Positions 1 through 8,628 of a stretch of 64,000 nt of DNA are shown here, piece after piece (positions within the stretch are counted from its first letter, which is position 1; the number at the start of each line of letters is the position of its first letter). Source of the DNA: Gluconacetobacter sacchari (GTDB taxonomy: Bacteria > Pseudomonadota > Alphaproteobacteria > Acetobacterales > Acetobacteraceae); assembly GCF_014174255.1 (NCBI RefSeq), contig NZ_JABEQJ010000001.1, forward strand, positions 248,001 through 312,000, given 5' to 3'. The position numbers and the translations under genes were made by a program. Under the pieces are notes generated by a model. That model worked only from the letters and a program-made list of their open reading frames with translations. It had not been told where the DNA came from and did not search any database.

Positions 1-697
1 CCTTCGCGGCGCGCACGCTGCCGGCCCCGGTCCGCAGCCGCCAGCGCCCGCCTTCCCGCCGGGCGGAAACAACCGGGCTTGCGGTGCAAATCCGCGCCCC
101 GGCCGCCAGCGCCGCGGCCGCCAGCCCGCGCGCATAGGCCAGCGGCTGGATCGTGCCCGCCCGCGCGTCCAGCAGGGCGCCGGCATACGCGCCGCTGCCG
201 ATCTTTTCAGCGGTCTCGGCCGGGTCCAGCAGCCGGACCGGCGCGCCCAGATGCCGCCACTGGCACTCGCGCTCCTTCAGGCTGGCCAGTCCCGCCTTGC
301 CGACGCCGCAATGCAGCGTGCCGGCCGGCTCGGCCTCGCACGCAATGCCATGGCGGGCGACCAGATCGAACACCACGGACGGCGCGTCGCCCAGCAGCCG
401 GAGGATGCGCGGACCATGCACCGGCCCCAGCCCGGCAATGACATCCTGCGGCATGACCCACAGACCGGCGTTGACCAGCCCGACATTGCGGCCGGACCCG
501 CCGAACCCGATCTCCACGGCTTCCAGCACCACGGCCGAAACCCCGGCCGAGGCCAGATGCAGCGCGGCCGACAGGCCGGTATAGCCCGCCCCGACGATCA
601 CGACGTCGGCATCGATGTCCCCGACCAGCGCCGGCGTGACGGGGGCCGGCGGGGCGGACAACTCCCATAATCCATGACTGCGCGGATCGTTCTTCAT
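1..697 (-). CDS. FAD-dependent D-amino-acid/amine oxidoreductase (DadA/PuuB-like), 3' end outside window
   Basis: The first 232 codons of a flavoprotein read leftward off the window edge. Near residue 32 is a dinucleotide-binding motif VIVGAGYTGLSAALHL, followed by the GGSGRNVGLVNAG segment typical of DadA/OrdL glycine and D-amino-acid oxidases. Such enzymes oxidise an amine or amino acid with FAD, often feeding the respiratory chain. The start ATG overlaps the stop of the upstream HglS-like gene by 4 bases (ATGA), so the two are translationally coupled. That pairing suggests an amino acid, possibly lysine or a derivative, as substrate; this is inference. The C-terminal half cannot be seen. 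Confidence 0.85.
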   Translation of the reverse strand, partial: MKNDPRSHGLWELSAPPAPVTPALVGDIDADVVIVGAGYTGLSAALHLASAGVSAVVLEAVEIGFGGSGRNVGLVNAGLWVMPQDVIAGLGPVHGPRILRLLGDAPSVVFDLVARHGIACEAEPAGTLHCGVGKAGLASLKERECQWRHLGAPVRLLDPAETAEKIGSGAYAGALLDARAGTIQPLAYARGLAAAALAAGARICTASPVVSARREGGRWRLRTGAGSVRAAK

Positions 698-2082
698 CGC
701 AGTACCCTGTGTCCTTCCCCCAGGCTTTGCCGGGTCGCGGCGATCGACCGGGCCTGAAGCGCCTCGTACAGCGCGCATTCGTCCAGAACCTCCGCCCCCA
801 GGGCCGCCTCGAACCCCGCGCGATCCGCATGGGCGGCATAATCCGCCCCGGCCCCGCCACCCAGATTGGACCGAAAAATCCCCGCCGCGCTGACCGGCAG
901 GAAATCCTCGTACGTGATCGGGGTCGCCATCACCACGCCACGGCGCACCAGGTCCCCGATCGGCGCATCCGCCGACAGGCCCGGCGGCAGCGATGCCGCA
1001 CCCGCCAGGTCGTAGCGGAAATAGGCCAGTTCACCCGCGCGCAAATCGTCCTCGGTGTCGGGAAACTGTGTGAAGGCGCGCTCCAGCCGCGCGCCATACG
1101 GCCCCTCATCCGGCCCGCCCTCGCGCGCCACGCCCAGCAGGCGGTCATAGAGCGCCCGCCCTTTCGGGGTCAGGGCCATGCCGCGCTGCTCGATCTCGCC
1201 GAAACGGGCGGTATGGCATCCCGCCGCGCCCTCGTCGTCGTCCCCTCGAAAGACGATCTGTTCCTCCAGCGCCGCGAAACTGGTCTGGCGCAGCAGGATC
1301 GGGCAGGCACGGCGGGGCGGCCCCTCGATCACATCCTTGGCCCGCATGCCGCAAGACGGCATCTCGGCCTGCGCGGCGTCGATATCCAGCGTGCGGGGCG
1401 TCAGATGATTGATATGCGGTCCCTTGAAGCACACCACATCCGCGATCAGCCGATGCGCGTCATGCAGGCTGCGATAGGTCGCGGCGTCGACCGTTGCCGC
1501 GCGATGCCAGCGGAACGTCTCCAGCGCCTCGCGCACGAACAGATCCGCCTGCGCCGCCGTCAGGCCGCCATCGGCCTCCCACCGCCCGATCAGGTCCAGC
1601 ACGCCGGGCGTAAAAATCCGCCGCGCCGCCAGAATGCGCTCGGCCTCGACACGCAGGGCGGTATCCGCGATCAGTTCCAGCCGCAGCAGCGAGGTAAAGA
1701 CCCGGAACGGATTACGATCCAGTGCCGCCTCGTCGATCGGCCGGAACGCCGTGGAATGCACCGGAATGCCCGCGACCGACAGATCGTAATACCCGACCGG
1801 CGCCATGCCCATCACGGCGAACAGCCGCCGCATGGTGGCCAGTTCCGCCGCCGTGCCCAGCCGGATCGCCCCATGCCGCTCGATATTCAGCCGCTCCAGC
1901 CCGCCCGCGGCCTCCAGTCGTGCCTTCAGAACCGGGTCGTCATGCAGCACCCGGGCGTTCACCCGCCCGACCAGGTCCGTCAACGCGCCATATTGCGGCA
2001 CCTCCTGACGATACATCTCCGACATCGCCCGTGCGAAACGGGTCCGGACTTCGTCCGCGCTGATCATTCCGGTCGTCCTCAC
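694..2082 (-). CDS. hglS: 2-oxoadipate dioxygenase/decarboxylase, HglS/YdcJ (DUF1338) family
   Basis: This 462-residue protein closely follows the YdcJ/HglS family over its whole length. HglS is an Fe(II) enzyme converting 2-oxoadipate to D-2-hydroxyglutarate in D-lysine catabolism. The metal ligands are visible: His70 in IERHGAIRLG, His226 in GPHINHLTPRTLDID and Glu296 in RFGEIEQRG; Arg74 is also present. Start may be Met1 or Met6 (MISADEVR). It is the first gene of a two-gene unit with the coupled FAD oxidoreductase and lies opposite a LysR gene. The 2-oxoadipate activity comes from family knowledge; the exact substrate here is inferred. Confidence 0.85.
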   Translation of the reverse strand: MRTTGMISADEVRTRFARAMSEMYRQEVPQYGALTDLVGRVNARVLHDDPVLKARLEAAGGLERLNIERHGAIRLGTAAELATMRRLFAVMGMAPVGYYDLSVAGIPVHSTAFRPIDEAALDRNPFRVFTSLLRLELIADTALRVEAERILAARRIFTPGVLDLIGRWEADGGLTAAQADLFVREALETFRWHRAATVDAATYRSLHDAHRLIADVVCFKGPHINHLTPRTLDIDAAQAEMPSCGMRAKDVIEGPPRRACPILLRQTSFAALEEQIVFRGDDDEGAAGCHTARFGEIEQRGMALTPKGRALYDRLLGVAREGGPDEGPYGARLERAFTQFPDTEDDLRAGELAYFRYDLAGAASLPPGLSADAPIGDLVRRGVVMATPITYEDFLPVSAAGIFRSNLGGGAGADYAAHADRAGFEAALGAEVLDECALYEALQARSIAATRQSLGEGHRVLR

Positions 2083-2158
2083 GCCACGCCGCCACCCCGC
2101 CGGGCCCCATCATTCTCAACACCATCACGCCTTTCAAACGATAAAGGAAACTGACATC

Positions 2159-3139
2159 ATGCGGATCCGGAATGACCCGTCGCCGCGCCATTCCTCCTTC
2201 GCATCCACGGCTGACATGGCGACCCCGCGACGTTTCCTGCCCCCCACCCTGCTGCTGCATTCGTTCGAGGCGGCAGCCCGCCTGCAAAGCTTCACCGCCG
2301 CGGCACGGGAACTGCACCTGACCCAGAGCGCGATCAGCCGGCACATCCGGGCGCTGGAACAGCAACTGGGCGCCGAGCTGTTCGTCCGCGACCGGCAGAC
2401 GGTACGGCTGACGCTGGCGGGCGCGGCCTATGCCCGCGAAATCCGCGACGCCCTGCGCCATATCGCTACCGCCACCCTGGGTTTTCGCGCCAATCCAACC
2501 GGCGGTACCGTCAATCTGGGCGTATTGCCGACCTTCGGTGCCCACTGGCTGGCCCCCCGCCTGCCGGATTTCATGGGCGAACACCCCGACATCACGATCA
2601 ACCTGATGTCCCGCCCGTTACCCTTCGATTTTTCGGGCGATACCCTTCACGCCGCGATCCATTTCGGCGCGGCCGAATGGACGGGCGCGGACATGGATTT
2701 CCTGATGTCCGAACAGATCGTCGCCACCTGTAGCCCGGCGCTGCTGGCCCGCCACGCATTCCGCACGCCGGCCGACCTGCTGGAGGCACCGCTCCTGCAC
2801 CTGGTCTCGCGCCCCGACGCGTGGGAGAGATGGTTCGCCGCCCAGGGGCTGGAGGCGCAGAAGGTCCACGGCATGCTGTGCGATCAGTTCACCTTCATCG
2901 CGCAGGCCGCGGCGGCCGGGGCCGGCGTCGCCCTGCTGCCGCGCTTCCTGGTATCCGACCTGCTGGAGAGCGGCCGCCTGGTCGAACTGCCGGGCCGGAC
3001 TCTCCACAGTGACGGCGCCTACTACCTCGCCTATCCTCAGAATCACGGGGGATACGGCCCCCTTCAGACCTTTCGCGCCTGGCTGCTGAAGACCGCCGGA
3101 CGAGTTCCAGCCATGCCCAAACTGTCTATTCCGTTCTGA
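2159..3139 (+). CDS. LysR-family transcriptional regulator (GcvA-like)
   Basis: A typical LysR regulator. The winged HTH begins near residue 30 (LLLHSFEAAARLQSFTAAA, then LTQSAISRHIRALEQQLG), followed by a periplasmic-binding-like effector domain. The ATG at 2159 has an AAGGA-type ribosome site about 8 bases upstream. Met20 at 2216 would give the more usual short N-terminus, so the first 19 residues are uncertain. The 76-base gap to the divergent hglS start is the likely shared control region, and regulation of the hglS/FAD-oxidoreductase pair is the natural inference. Confidence 0.88.
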   Translation: MRIRNDPSPRHSSFASTADMATPRRFLPPTLLLHSFEAAARLQSFTAAARELHLTQSAISRHIRALEQQLGAELFVRDRQTVRLTLAGAAYAREIRDALRHIATATLGFRANPTGGTVNLGVLPTFGAHWLAPRLPDFMGEHPDITINLMSRPLPFDFSGDTLHAAIHFGAAEWTGADMDFLMSEQIVATCSPALLARHAFRTPADLLEAPLLHLVSRPDAWERWFAAQGLEAQKVHGMLCDQFTFIAQAAAAGAGVALLPRFLVSDLLESGRLVELPGRTLHSDGAYYLAYPQNHGGYGPLQTFRAWLLKTAGRVPAMPKLSIPF

Positions 3140-3209
3140 TGGAGGGAATGCCAGAACGGTCTCAAGGACTCGGCGCCGGTTCGCATTGCCGTCTTCGCAA
3201 CAGGTCGAC

Positions 3210-4406
3210 ATGTTTTTCAAAACTCTCCCGACTGATGCCGTCATCGGTCTCTGGGCGCTCTTTGCCTGTACCTTCACGGCACTGACCAGCGAAGTCGCGC
3301 CCGTCGGTATCCTGATCGACATGGCCCGCACCTTCCATATCCCGGAAGGCCAGGCGGGACTGGCCGTCAGCGCCTTTGCCCTGATGGTTGCGATCGGGGC
3401 CGTACCGCTGACGATCATGACAGCACACATCGATCGCAAACGGCTGATGCTCGTCTCGCTCTCCGGCTACGTGCTGTCCAACCTGGTCATGGCGGCTGCC
3501 CCCACCTTCCTGCTGCTGTGCGTCGGCCGACTGGTCGGAGGGCTGGCCCATGCCCTGCTGATGTCGATCGTTTCGGCCTATGCGGCGCGCCTGGTGCCAC
3601 AGAGCATGACCGGACGGGCGATCTCGTTTGTCTATGGCGGCACCTCGCTGGGCGCGATCCTGGGCGTTCCGGGGACCGCGGCCGTGGGGCACCTTGCGGG
3701 CTGGCGGGTCGCAATGTTCATCGTCACCGCGCTCGCCCTGGCGCTCACGCTGTGCATCGCGTTTTTCCTGCCGCCGGTCTCATCCCCGCCGGATATCCGT
3801 ACCCACCTGCCCGGCGTGGCCTCCCGCAGGATCATGCGGATCTTCCTGGTCGTGGTGGCGGTCGATGCGGTGTTCTTCTTCGCGCACAACCTGTTGTACA
3901 CTTATGTCACCCCGCTGTTGCTCGACCACGGGCTGACCGCCGGAACACTGAGCATCGCCCTGCTGCTGACGGGCGCCTTCAGCATACTGGGCCTGTGGGG
4001 CGCGGGACAGTTTGTCGACCGCAACCCCGGCACCGGCCTGCTGGGCGGCGGCCTCGCCATGCTGATCGGCATGGGGCTGATGAACGGGCACATCCTGTCC
4101 GGCTGGGCGGCCGTAGGTGCCGTCGGATTATGGTGCATCGGCTATTCGGCCATCATCCCCTTCGTCATGTCCGGTGCGATCCGCGCACGCGCGACCCGCC
4201 CCGACGTGGCCGGGGCTGCGATCAATGCCGCCAGCAATGTCGGCATCCTGCTGGGTTCAGCCGCCGGCGGCCAGGTACTGACGCATATGGGCTTCGGCGT
4301 GCTCACCCCGCTCGCCGTCGCCATCGCACTCGGCGGCATTCTGCTTGGTTTCTTCAATCCTGCGGCTTTTCCGCACGCCCTGTCTCCTGCCGCGCGAGAC
4401 GACTGA
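3210..4406 (+). CDS. MFS transporter, DHA1/AraJ-like exporter
   Basis: A 398-residue major-facilitator protein with about 12 hydrophobic segments. The N-terminal EVAPVGILIDMARTFHI stretch and the motif-A region DRKRLMLVSL are typical of the DHA1 sugar/drug efflux branch (AraJ, YdhP type). The ATG at 3210 is chosen over an in-frame TTG at 3186 because AGGT lies 5 bases before it. The substrate cannot be read from sequence. It follows the LysR gene on the same strand after 70 bases and could be co-transcribed with it. Confidence 0.85.
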   Translation: MFFKTLPTDAVIGLWALFACTFTALTSEVAPVGILIDMARTFHIPEGQAGLAVSAFALMVAIGAVPLTIMTAHIDRKRLMLVSLSGYVLSNLVMAAAPTFLLLCVGRLVGGLAHALLMSIVSAYAARLVPQSMTGRAISFVYGGTSLGAILGVPGTAAVGHLAGWRVAMFIVTALALALTLCIAFFLPPVSSPPDIRTHLPGVASRRIMRIFLVVVAVDAVFFFAHNLLYTYVTPLLLDHGLTAGTLSIALLLTGAFSILGLWGAGQFVDRNPGTGLLGGGLAMLIGMGLMNGHILSGWAAVGAVGLWCIGYSAIIPFVMSGAIRARATRPDVAGAAINAASNVGILLGSAAGGQVLTHMGFGVLTPLAVAIALGGILLGFFNPAAFPHALSPAARDD

Positions 4407-4473
4407 AATCCTGGAGAACAAACCGGGAAGAACAGGACAAGGTCCCTCGGATTCAAGCCTCACCGGCAACCGC

Positions 4474-4521
4474 CCACAGAGTTATCCAGAGGGGTATCCC
4501 CGGAATCTGTGGATAATCATC
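4474..4521 (+). repeat. DnaA-box repeat, copy A
   Basis: A 48-bp sequence that recurs at 4748-4795 with five mismatches. It contains TTATCCAGA at 4482-4490 on the plus strand (one base off the DnaA consensus) and a perfect consensus box TTATCCACA on the minus strand at 4508-4516. The two boxes face each other, giving an imperfect palindrome. Confidence 0.7.
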
Positions 4522-4551
4522 ACCGGAACAGGAGCGGGATCGAATCGTGGG

Positions 4552-4571
4552 AATGGCTGTTTTCAGCCATT
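4552..4571 (+). terminator. Perfect 8-bp hairpin with TTTT loop
   Basis: AATGGCTG and CAGCCATT pair perfectly around a TTTT loop, followed by two more T. It could end transcription of the MFS gene upstream, but it is A/T-poor after the stem. A related imperfect stem follows the second DnaA-box repeat near 4827-4848, so it may belong to the repeat unit instead. Confidence 0.4.
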
Positions 4572-4747
4572 TTCAGCATGATTTCATCCCGCAGATGAAA
4601 AGGGTCTTGATTCCATGTCAGTTTTATGACTGTCCGAATCGGCAAATCATTCACAGCCAGTCGACCCGATGGATCGGGCACGCCATGGCGGAACAAACCA
4701 CGAAAAGCGTGTTTCGTCCCGATCGGACCTGTTCCCAGACAAGCAAT

Positions 4748-4795
4748 CCACAGAGTTATCCAGAAGGGTACCCACGGAATCTGTGCATAACCATC
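4748..4795 (+). repeat. DnaA-box repeat, copy B
   Basis: The second copy of the 48-bp repeat, 274 bp from the first. It has TTATCCAGA at 4756-4764 and, on the minus strand at 4782-4790, TTATGCACA, which fits the relaxed DnaA consensus TTATNCACA. The substitutions keep both box-like ends, suggesting that the boxes are the selected parts. Confidence 0.7.
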
Positions 4796-5080
4796 CGATT
4801 TGCACTACACGCCTCTGTCGAAAAAATGCCGGTTCTCGGCCATTTTTGTGCAGTCAAGCGCAACATGACCCGATATTCGTGATTTCGTCACAGGTTCGCA
4901 CGAGTCCATCAGACAAAACAATTCACAGCTTGATGACGATTCATGCTTGACTCAGTGCGCACGGCCGATCGCGGGCACGCGGCAGCGGCACCCATCAACC
5001 GGCGGCCGACAGGTGTTCATTTCTGCTTTCAGCCACTTCCGTATAGAATCCGGTCACGCATCCCAATGCGGAAAGGCACC

Positions 5081-5620
5081 ATGGCAACCGCGAATCCATT
5101 CGTCATCCTGTCTCTGGCCGCCCTGCTGGCTGGAATCACGGTCTCCGCCCCAGCACTGGCGGACACACCGCAGGCAAACTGTGCGCCGGACAAGCCGATC
5201 CTGCCCGATGACCTGCATGGATGGGCATCCCCGACCCACCTCGCAGCCGCCGACACCGTTTCCGCACTCGATCATGCCATCCTCCTGCCAGGCCAGGCCG
5301 TACTCGCGGCGCTGCGGCCGACGCCGGACGTCAGCTACGCGCTACGTCCTGACGATCGGGGCGGCACGGTCAGTTCGGGCGGCATGATGGTCTTCAACGC
5401 ACCCAGGGCAGGTACCTATCGGATAATGCTCGATGCCCGCGCGTGGCTGGACGTCGTGCGTGACGGCGCCTCCATAGGCTCCACCCACCACGGGCGCGGA
5501 CCCGCCTGTAGCGGCATCGGCAAGATGGTCGATTTTCCACTTCCCGCCGGGCGCGCCATCGTCCAGATCAGTGGCAGCCCCAAGCCCGAAATCGAGATTA
5601 TGGTAATACCGGTTCCGTAA
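5081..5620 (+). CDS. Small secreted protein of unknown function
   Basis: A 179-residue protein with a clear signal peptide: a hydrophobic run VILSLAALLAGITV and a likely cleavage after ALA near residue 26. The mature part is about 150 residues and contains two cysteines (after QAN and before SGIGKMVDF). It has a beta-rich look and the segment GPACSGIGKMVDFPLPAG. Similar small exported proteins occur in acetic-acid bacteria and sphingomonads; no function is established that I can vouch for. The ATG at 5081 has GGAAAGG just upstream; an in-frame ATG at 5066 is possible. It precedes the lrgAB pair. Confidence 0.7.
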   Translation: MATANPFVILSLAALLAGITVSAPALADTPQANCAPDKPILPDDLHGWASPTHLAAADTVSALDHAILLPGQAVLAALRPTPDVSYALRPDDRGGTVSSGGMMVFNAPRAGTYRIMLDARAWLDVVRDGASIGSTHHGRGPACSGIGKMVDFPLPAGRAIVQISGSPKPEIEIMVIPVP

Positions 5621-5716
5621 GATGCCGGAGCATGCATGCGGTGGCCTCCGCTGTCGCGTTTTCACGATCATGTTGTTATCCCATCCGGATCGGCTCCTCC
5701 GGAGGAACCTGTATCA

Positions 5717-6121
5717 GTGGAGACCATGATGCCGTCGGCGATGCTCATTCTTGTCGGATGCCAGCTTGTGGGCGAGTTGCTGCGCAACGCATTTCAGTTC
5801 CCCATCCCCGGCCCGGTCATCGGCATGTTCCTGCTGGCCGTGATCCTCGGCATCCGAGCCAACAGAACCGGCAATGACAGGGCGCCGCCGCTGCTAAAGC
5901 CGACGGCCGAAGGGCTGATCGCCAACATGGGCCTGCTGTTCGTGCCTGCGGGCGTCGGAATCGTCGCCGAGGCCGGGGTAATCCGCCGGGAATGGCTGCC
6001 GATCGTCGTGGCGGTAGCCGGATCCACGATCCTCAGCCTGCTCGTGACCGCCCTCGTGATGCACTGGACGCTGCGCACGCCCCACACGAGCAGCCCCGAC
6101 CACCAGGGAGACGCATCATGA
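5717..6121 (+). CDS. lrgA: CidA/LrgA-family holin-like inner-membrane protein
   Basis: A 134-residue protein with four predicted membrane segments and the family signature FPIPGPVIGMFLL near the second segment. LrgA/CidA proteins act with LrgB/CidB in control of murein hydrolase export, cell lysis or small-metabolite (pyruvate/acetate-type) transport. Start: a GTG at 5717 has GGAGGA 10 bases upstream; ATG at 5726 is the alternative. The stop overlaps the lrgB start by 4 bases (ATGA), so the two are coupled. Confidence 0.85.
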   Translation: METMMPSAMLILVGCQLVGELLRNAFQFPIPGPVIGMFLLAVILGIRANRTGNDRAPPLLKPTAEGLIANMGLLFVPAGVGIVAEAGVIRREWLPIVVAVAGSTILSLLVTALVMHWTLRTPHTSSPDHQGDAS

Positions 6122-6837
6122 GCGCCACGATCCGCCACCTGTGGACGCCACTCTCCACCACGCCGCTACTCTGGCTGGTCGTGACACTGGCCGCCTATGC
6201 CGGTGGCCGCTGGATGCAGAGAGCCTGCGGAGGATCCCCCTTTGCCAGCCCGGTCCTGATCGCAATCCTGATCGTGGGGACGATCATGGTGAGCACGGGC
6301 ACGTCCTATGACACCTATTTCGCGGGCGCGCAGTTCATCCATTTCCTGCTCGGCCCGGTCACGGTGGCCCTGGCCGTGCCTCTTGCCGAAAATTTCGCGC
6401 TGGTCCGCCGCCATATCTCCAGCATCGGTCTCGCCCTGCTGGCCGGTTCGCTGACATCTGTCATCAGCGGCGTCGGCATCGTCTGGCTGCTGGGCGGTTC
6501 GCGCAGCGTTGCGCTGTCCATGGCACCGAAGGCCGTCACCACCCCGATCGCCATGGCGGTTTCCCACCAGATCGGCGGCGTGCCCGCTCTGACCGCATCA
6601 CTGGCGATCCTCGGGGGCATCCTGGCGGCAATCATTGGCCGGCATATGCTCGCTCGCTTCCAGATCGACGATTGGCGCGCCCACGGCTTGGCCGCCGGCG
6701 TCGCCGGCAGCGGCATCGCGGCGGCCCAGGTCGCCGCGATCGACGAGATCGGGGCTGCCTTCGCGGCATTGGGCATCGGCCTGAACGGTCTGCTGACCGC
6801 CCTGCTGGTCCCGCTCCTCGCAGCCCTCTGGCGGTAG
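6118..6837 (+). CDS. lrgB: LrgB/CidB-family membrane protein
   Basis: A 239-residue hydrophobic protein with the LrgB hallmarks: FLLGPVTVALAVPL, then SVALSMAPKAVTTPIAMAVS, the conserved K-S/T-V-T-T-P-I-A segment of the family. It starts inside the lrgA stop codon. The pair is expected to form the inner-membrane LrgAB system. A reading frame that extends further upstream exists, but the coupled ATG fits the family length. Confidence 0.9.
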   Translation: MSATIRHLWTPLSTTPLLWLVVTLAAYAGGRWMQRACGGSPFASPVLIAILIVGTIMVSTGTSYDTYFAGAQFIHFLLGPVTVALAVPLAENFALVRRHISSIGLALLAGSLTSVISGVGIVWLLGGSRSVALSMAPKAVTTPIAMAVSHQIGGVPALTASLAILGGILAAIIGRHMLARFQIDDWRAHGLAAGVAGSGIAAAQVAAIDEIGAAFAALGIGLNGLLTALLVPLLAALWR

Positions 6838-6861
6838 GACGGCACGAAACCGGCCCATGGG

Positions 6862-8346
6862 TCACACCCCCGCCAGCATATGCTGGCGATCCCACCGCCG
6901 CGTCAGCGGCAGCAATATGGCGAACAGGACGGTGATCGTGCCGGCGGCAATACTCAGAACCAGGAACAGGCCGGCATAGGCCCCTGCCCCGAGCGCCTGC
7001 TGCGACGATTTGGCAGCGGCCAGATTGGCGACCATGCTGCCGATATACATCGCCACCCCCATCGACAGCAGGTACGAGCCCATCATGAATCCACCCATCG
7101 CGGCGGGTACATAGCGTGCGATCACCGCCATGCCCAATCCACCGACCAGCAACTCACCCACCGAGAGGGCGCCATAGGCGCCGATCATAATCCAGGGCGA
7201 TATCCGCCCCATGCCGCCCGCCAGCGCCCCCAGCCACCAGATCACGAAGGCGACGGTCACCAGGCTGAAGCCCACGACGAATTTCCGTGCGATCGGCAGG
7301 TCGCCTCCCCGCCGGGCAAGACGCCGATAGACAAGAGCCAGCACCGGACTTGCCAGCATGATCCAGATCGGGTTCAGCGCCTGAAACTGGCCGGCCGACA
7401 TGTGAAACAGCGTCGCCCCGTCCAGCGTGACGTCGCCGCACACCGCGCGCAGCGCGAACAGGGTCAGCGATGTCACGGTCTGCTGATAGAACACAAAATA
7501 CAGCATACCCTGGATCGACAGCATATAGGCCATCCGCAACCCCGGCCGCTGCGCCGGTGCAGCGCGACGATAGATCACCGCCCACAGGGCCAGGACCGAC
7601 AGCGCCGCCAGCCACACGCAAACCCGCGCCACCGCCGGGCGGTCCAGCACCAGATGCACGGTCCCGATCGCCCCCACGGTCCCCAGCAGCAGGAAGACCA
7701 GCGGTCCAGCCGCCAGCGGCGCGAAATCGGGTGCCGAGCCGATATGACGCAGCCTGCTGCGCCGGACGGTATAGGCGCAGAGGCCAAACAGCAGCCCTGC
7801 GGAACACGCGGCGAACGACACCGCCGGTCCGAAACGATCCTGTAGCCATGGCGTCAGCAGCGTCGACGCCGTCGACCCGACATTGATGGCCATGTAATAG
7901 AGCGTAAACGCGGCGTCGAGCGCCGCATCATCGCCGTCATAGATCCGACGAACGAGATTGGCGGCATTAGGTTTGAAAAACCCGTTTCCAATCGCGACCA
8001 ACGCCATCGCCAGCGTCATCAACTCGATATGGACCGTCGCCACCGCCAGCACGGCATAGCCGCACATCATGCATGTGGCCCCAAGCAGCATCGCCCGGCG
8101 CGACCCCAGCACCCTGTCACCCACCCAGCCGCCGACCACCGGCAGAGCATAGGCCAAGGCGGAAAAAGCCCCCATCAACAGGTTGGCCTGCGCATCCGCC
8201 ATCCCAAGTTGCCGCACCATGAACAGCAGCAGCACCGCCTGCATGCCGTAATACCCGAACCGCTCCCACAATTCGATCGCGACCACAACAACAAAGGACG
8301 AAGACCGCATCGATCTCGACGAAACAGCGGAAATGGCAGACAACAT
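6862..8346 (-). CDS. POT/PTR2-family proton-dependent di/tripeptide transporter
   Basis: A 494-residue protein with about 14 membrane segments. The proton-coupling signature ELWERFGYYG is at residues 25-34 and GNGFFKPN follows in helix 4; both are diagnostic of the POT family (DtpA, YjdL). It takes up short peptides with protons across the inner membrane. The ATG at 8346 has AGGA six bases before it, and I prefer it to an upstream TTG. It faces the lrgB gene tail to tail with 24 bases between. Confidence 0.9.
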   Translation of the reverse strand: MLSAISAVSSRSMRSSSFVVVVAIELWERFGYYGMQAVLLLFMVRQLGMADAQANLLMGAFSALAYALPVVGGWVGDRVLGSRRAMLLGATCMMCGYAVLAVATVHIELMTLAMALVAIGNGFFKPNAANLVRRIYDGDDAALDAAFTLYYMAINVGSTASTLLTPWLQDRFGPAVSFAACSAGLLFGLCAYTVRRSRLRHIGSAPDFAPLAAGPLVFLLLGTVGAIGTVHLVLDRPAVARVCVWLAALSVLALWAVIYRRAAPAQRPGLRMAYMLSIQGMLYFVFYQQTVTSLTLFALRAVCGDVTLDGATLFHMSAGQFQALNPIWIMLASPVLALVYRRLARRGGDLPIARKFVVGFSLVTVAFVIWWLGALAGGMGRISPWIMIGAYGALSVGELLVGGLGMAVIARYVPAAMGGFMMGSYLLSMGVAMYIGSMVANLAAAKSSQQALGAGAYAGLFLVLSIAAGTITVLFAILLPLTRRWDRQHMLAGV

Positions 8347-8628
8347 GTGTTTCCTGACAAACGACAAAAGAACGGACAGCCTCTCACCGACGTAGGCAAG
8401 AAAGTGGATATATTATTATTTTCAATAAACTATTTACCTAGATGGGCAAGCCTATCCACACGGCACGCACATCAGGCTAGCGTGCCATACGTTTCGAAGT
8501 CGAATGGAATGGATGACGCCATTCCGAATGGGCACGCACGCGATGCACCCGTCACTGGCGCTCCCCTATATCGACATGGTGGCACCGAGCGGACGAAACG
8601 ACCCCGACAAGGGCGGAAAGGGTCAGGA

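Larger units (their letters stand above)
4407..5080 (+). other. Non-coding, origin-like intergenic region
   Basis: No convincing gene lies here and the base composition is clearly lower in GC than the neighbours. It holds two 48-bp repeats, each carrying DnaA-box-like sequences in opposite orientations, a perfect hairpin after the first repeat, and an imperfect counterpart hairpin after the second. GANTC sites start at 4450, 4503, 4542, 4609, 4636, 4777, 4902, 4938, 4949 and 5046, about four times the chance rate. DnaA boxes with CcrM-type sites are a feature of alphaproteobacterial replication origins. Whether this is oriC, a secondary DnaA-titration site or a regulatory region is undecided. 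Confidence 0.5.
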
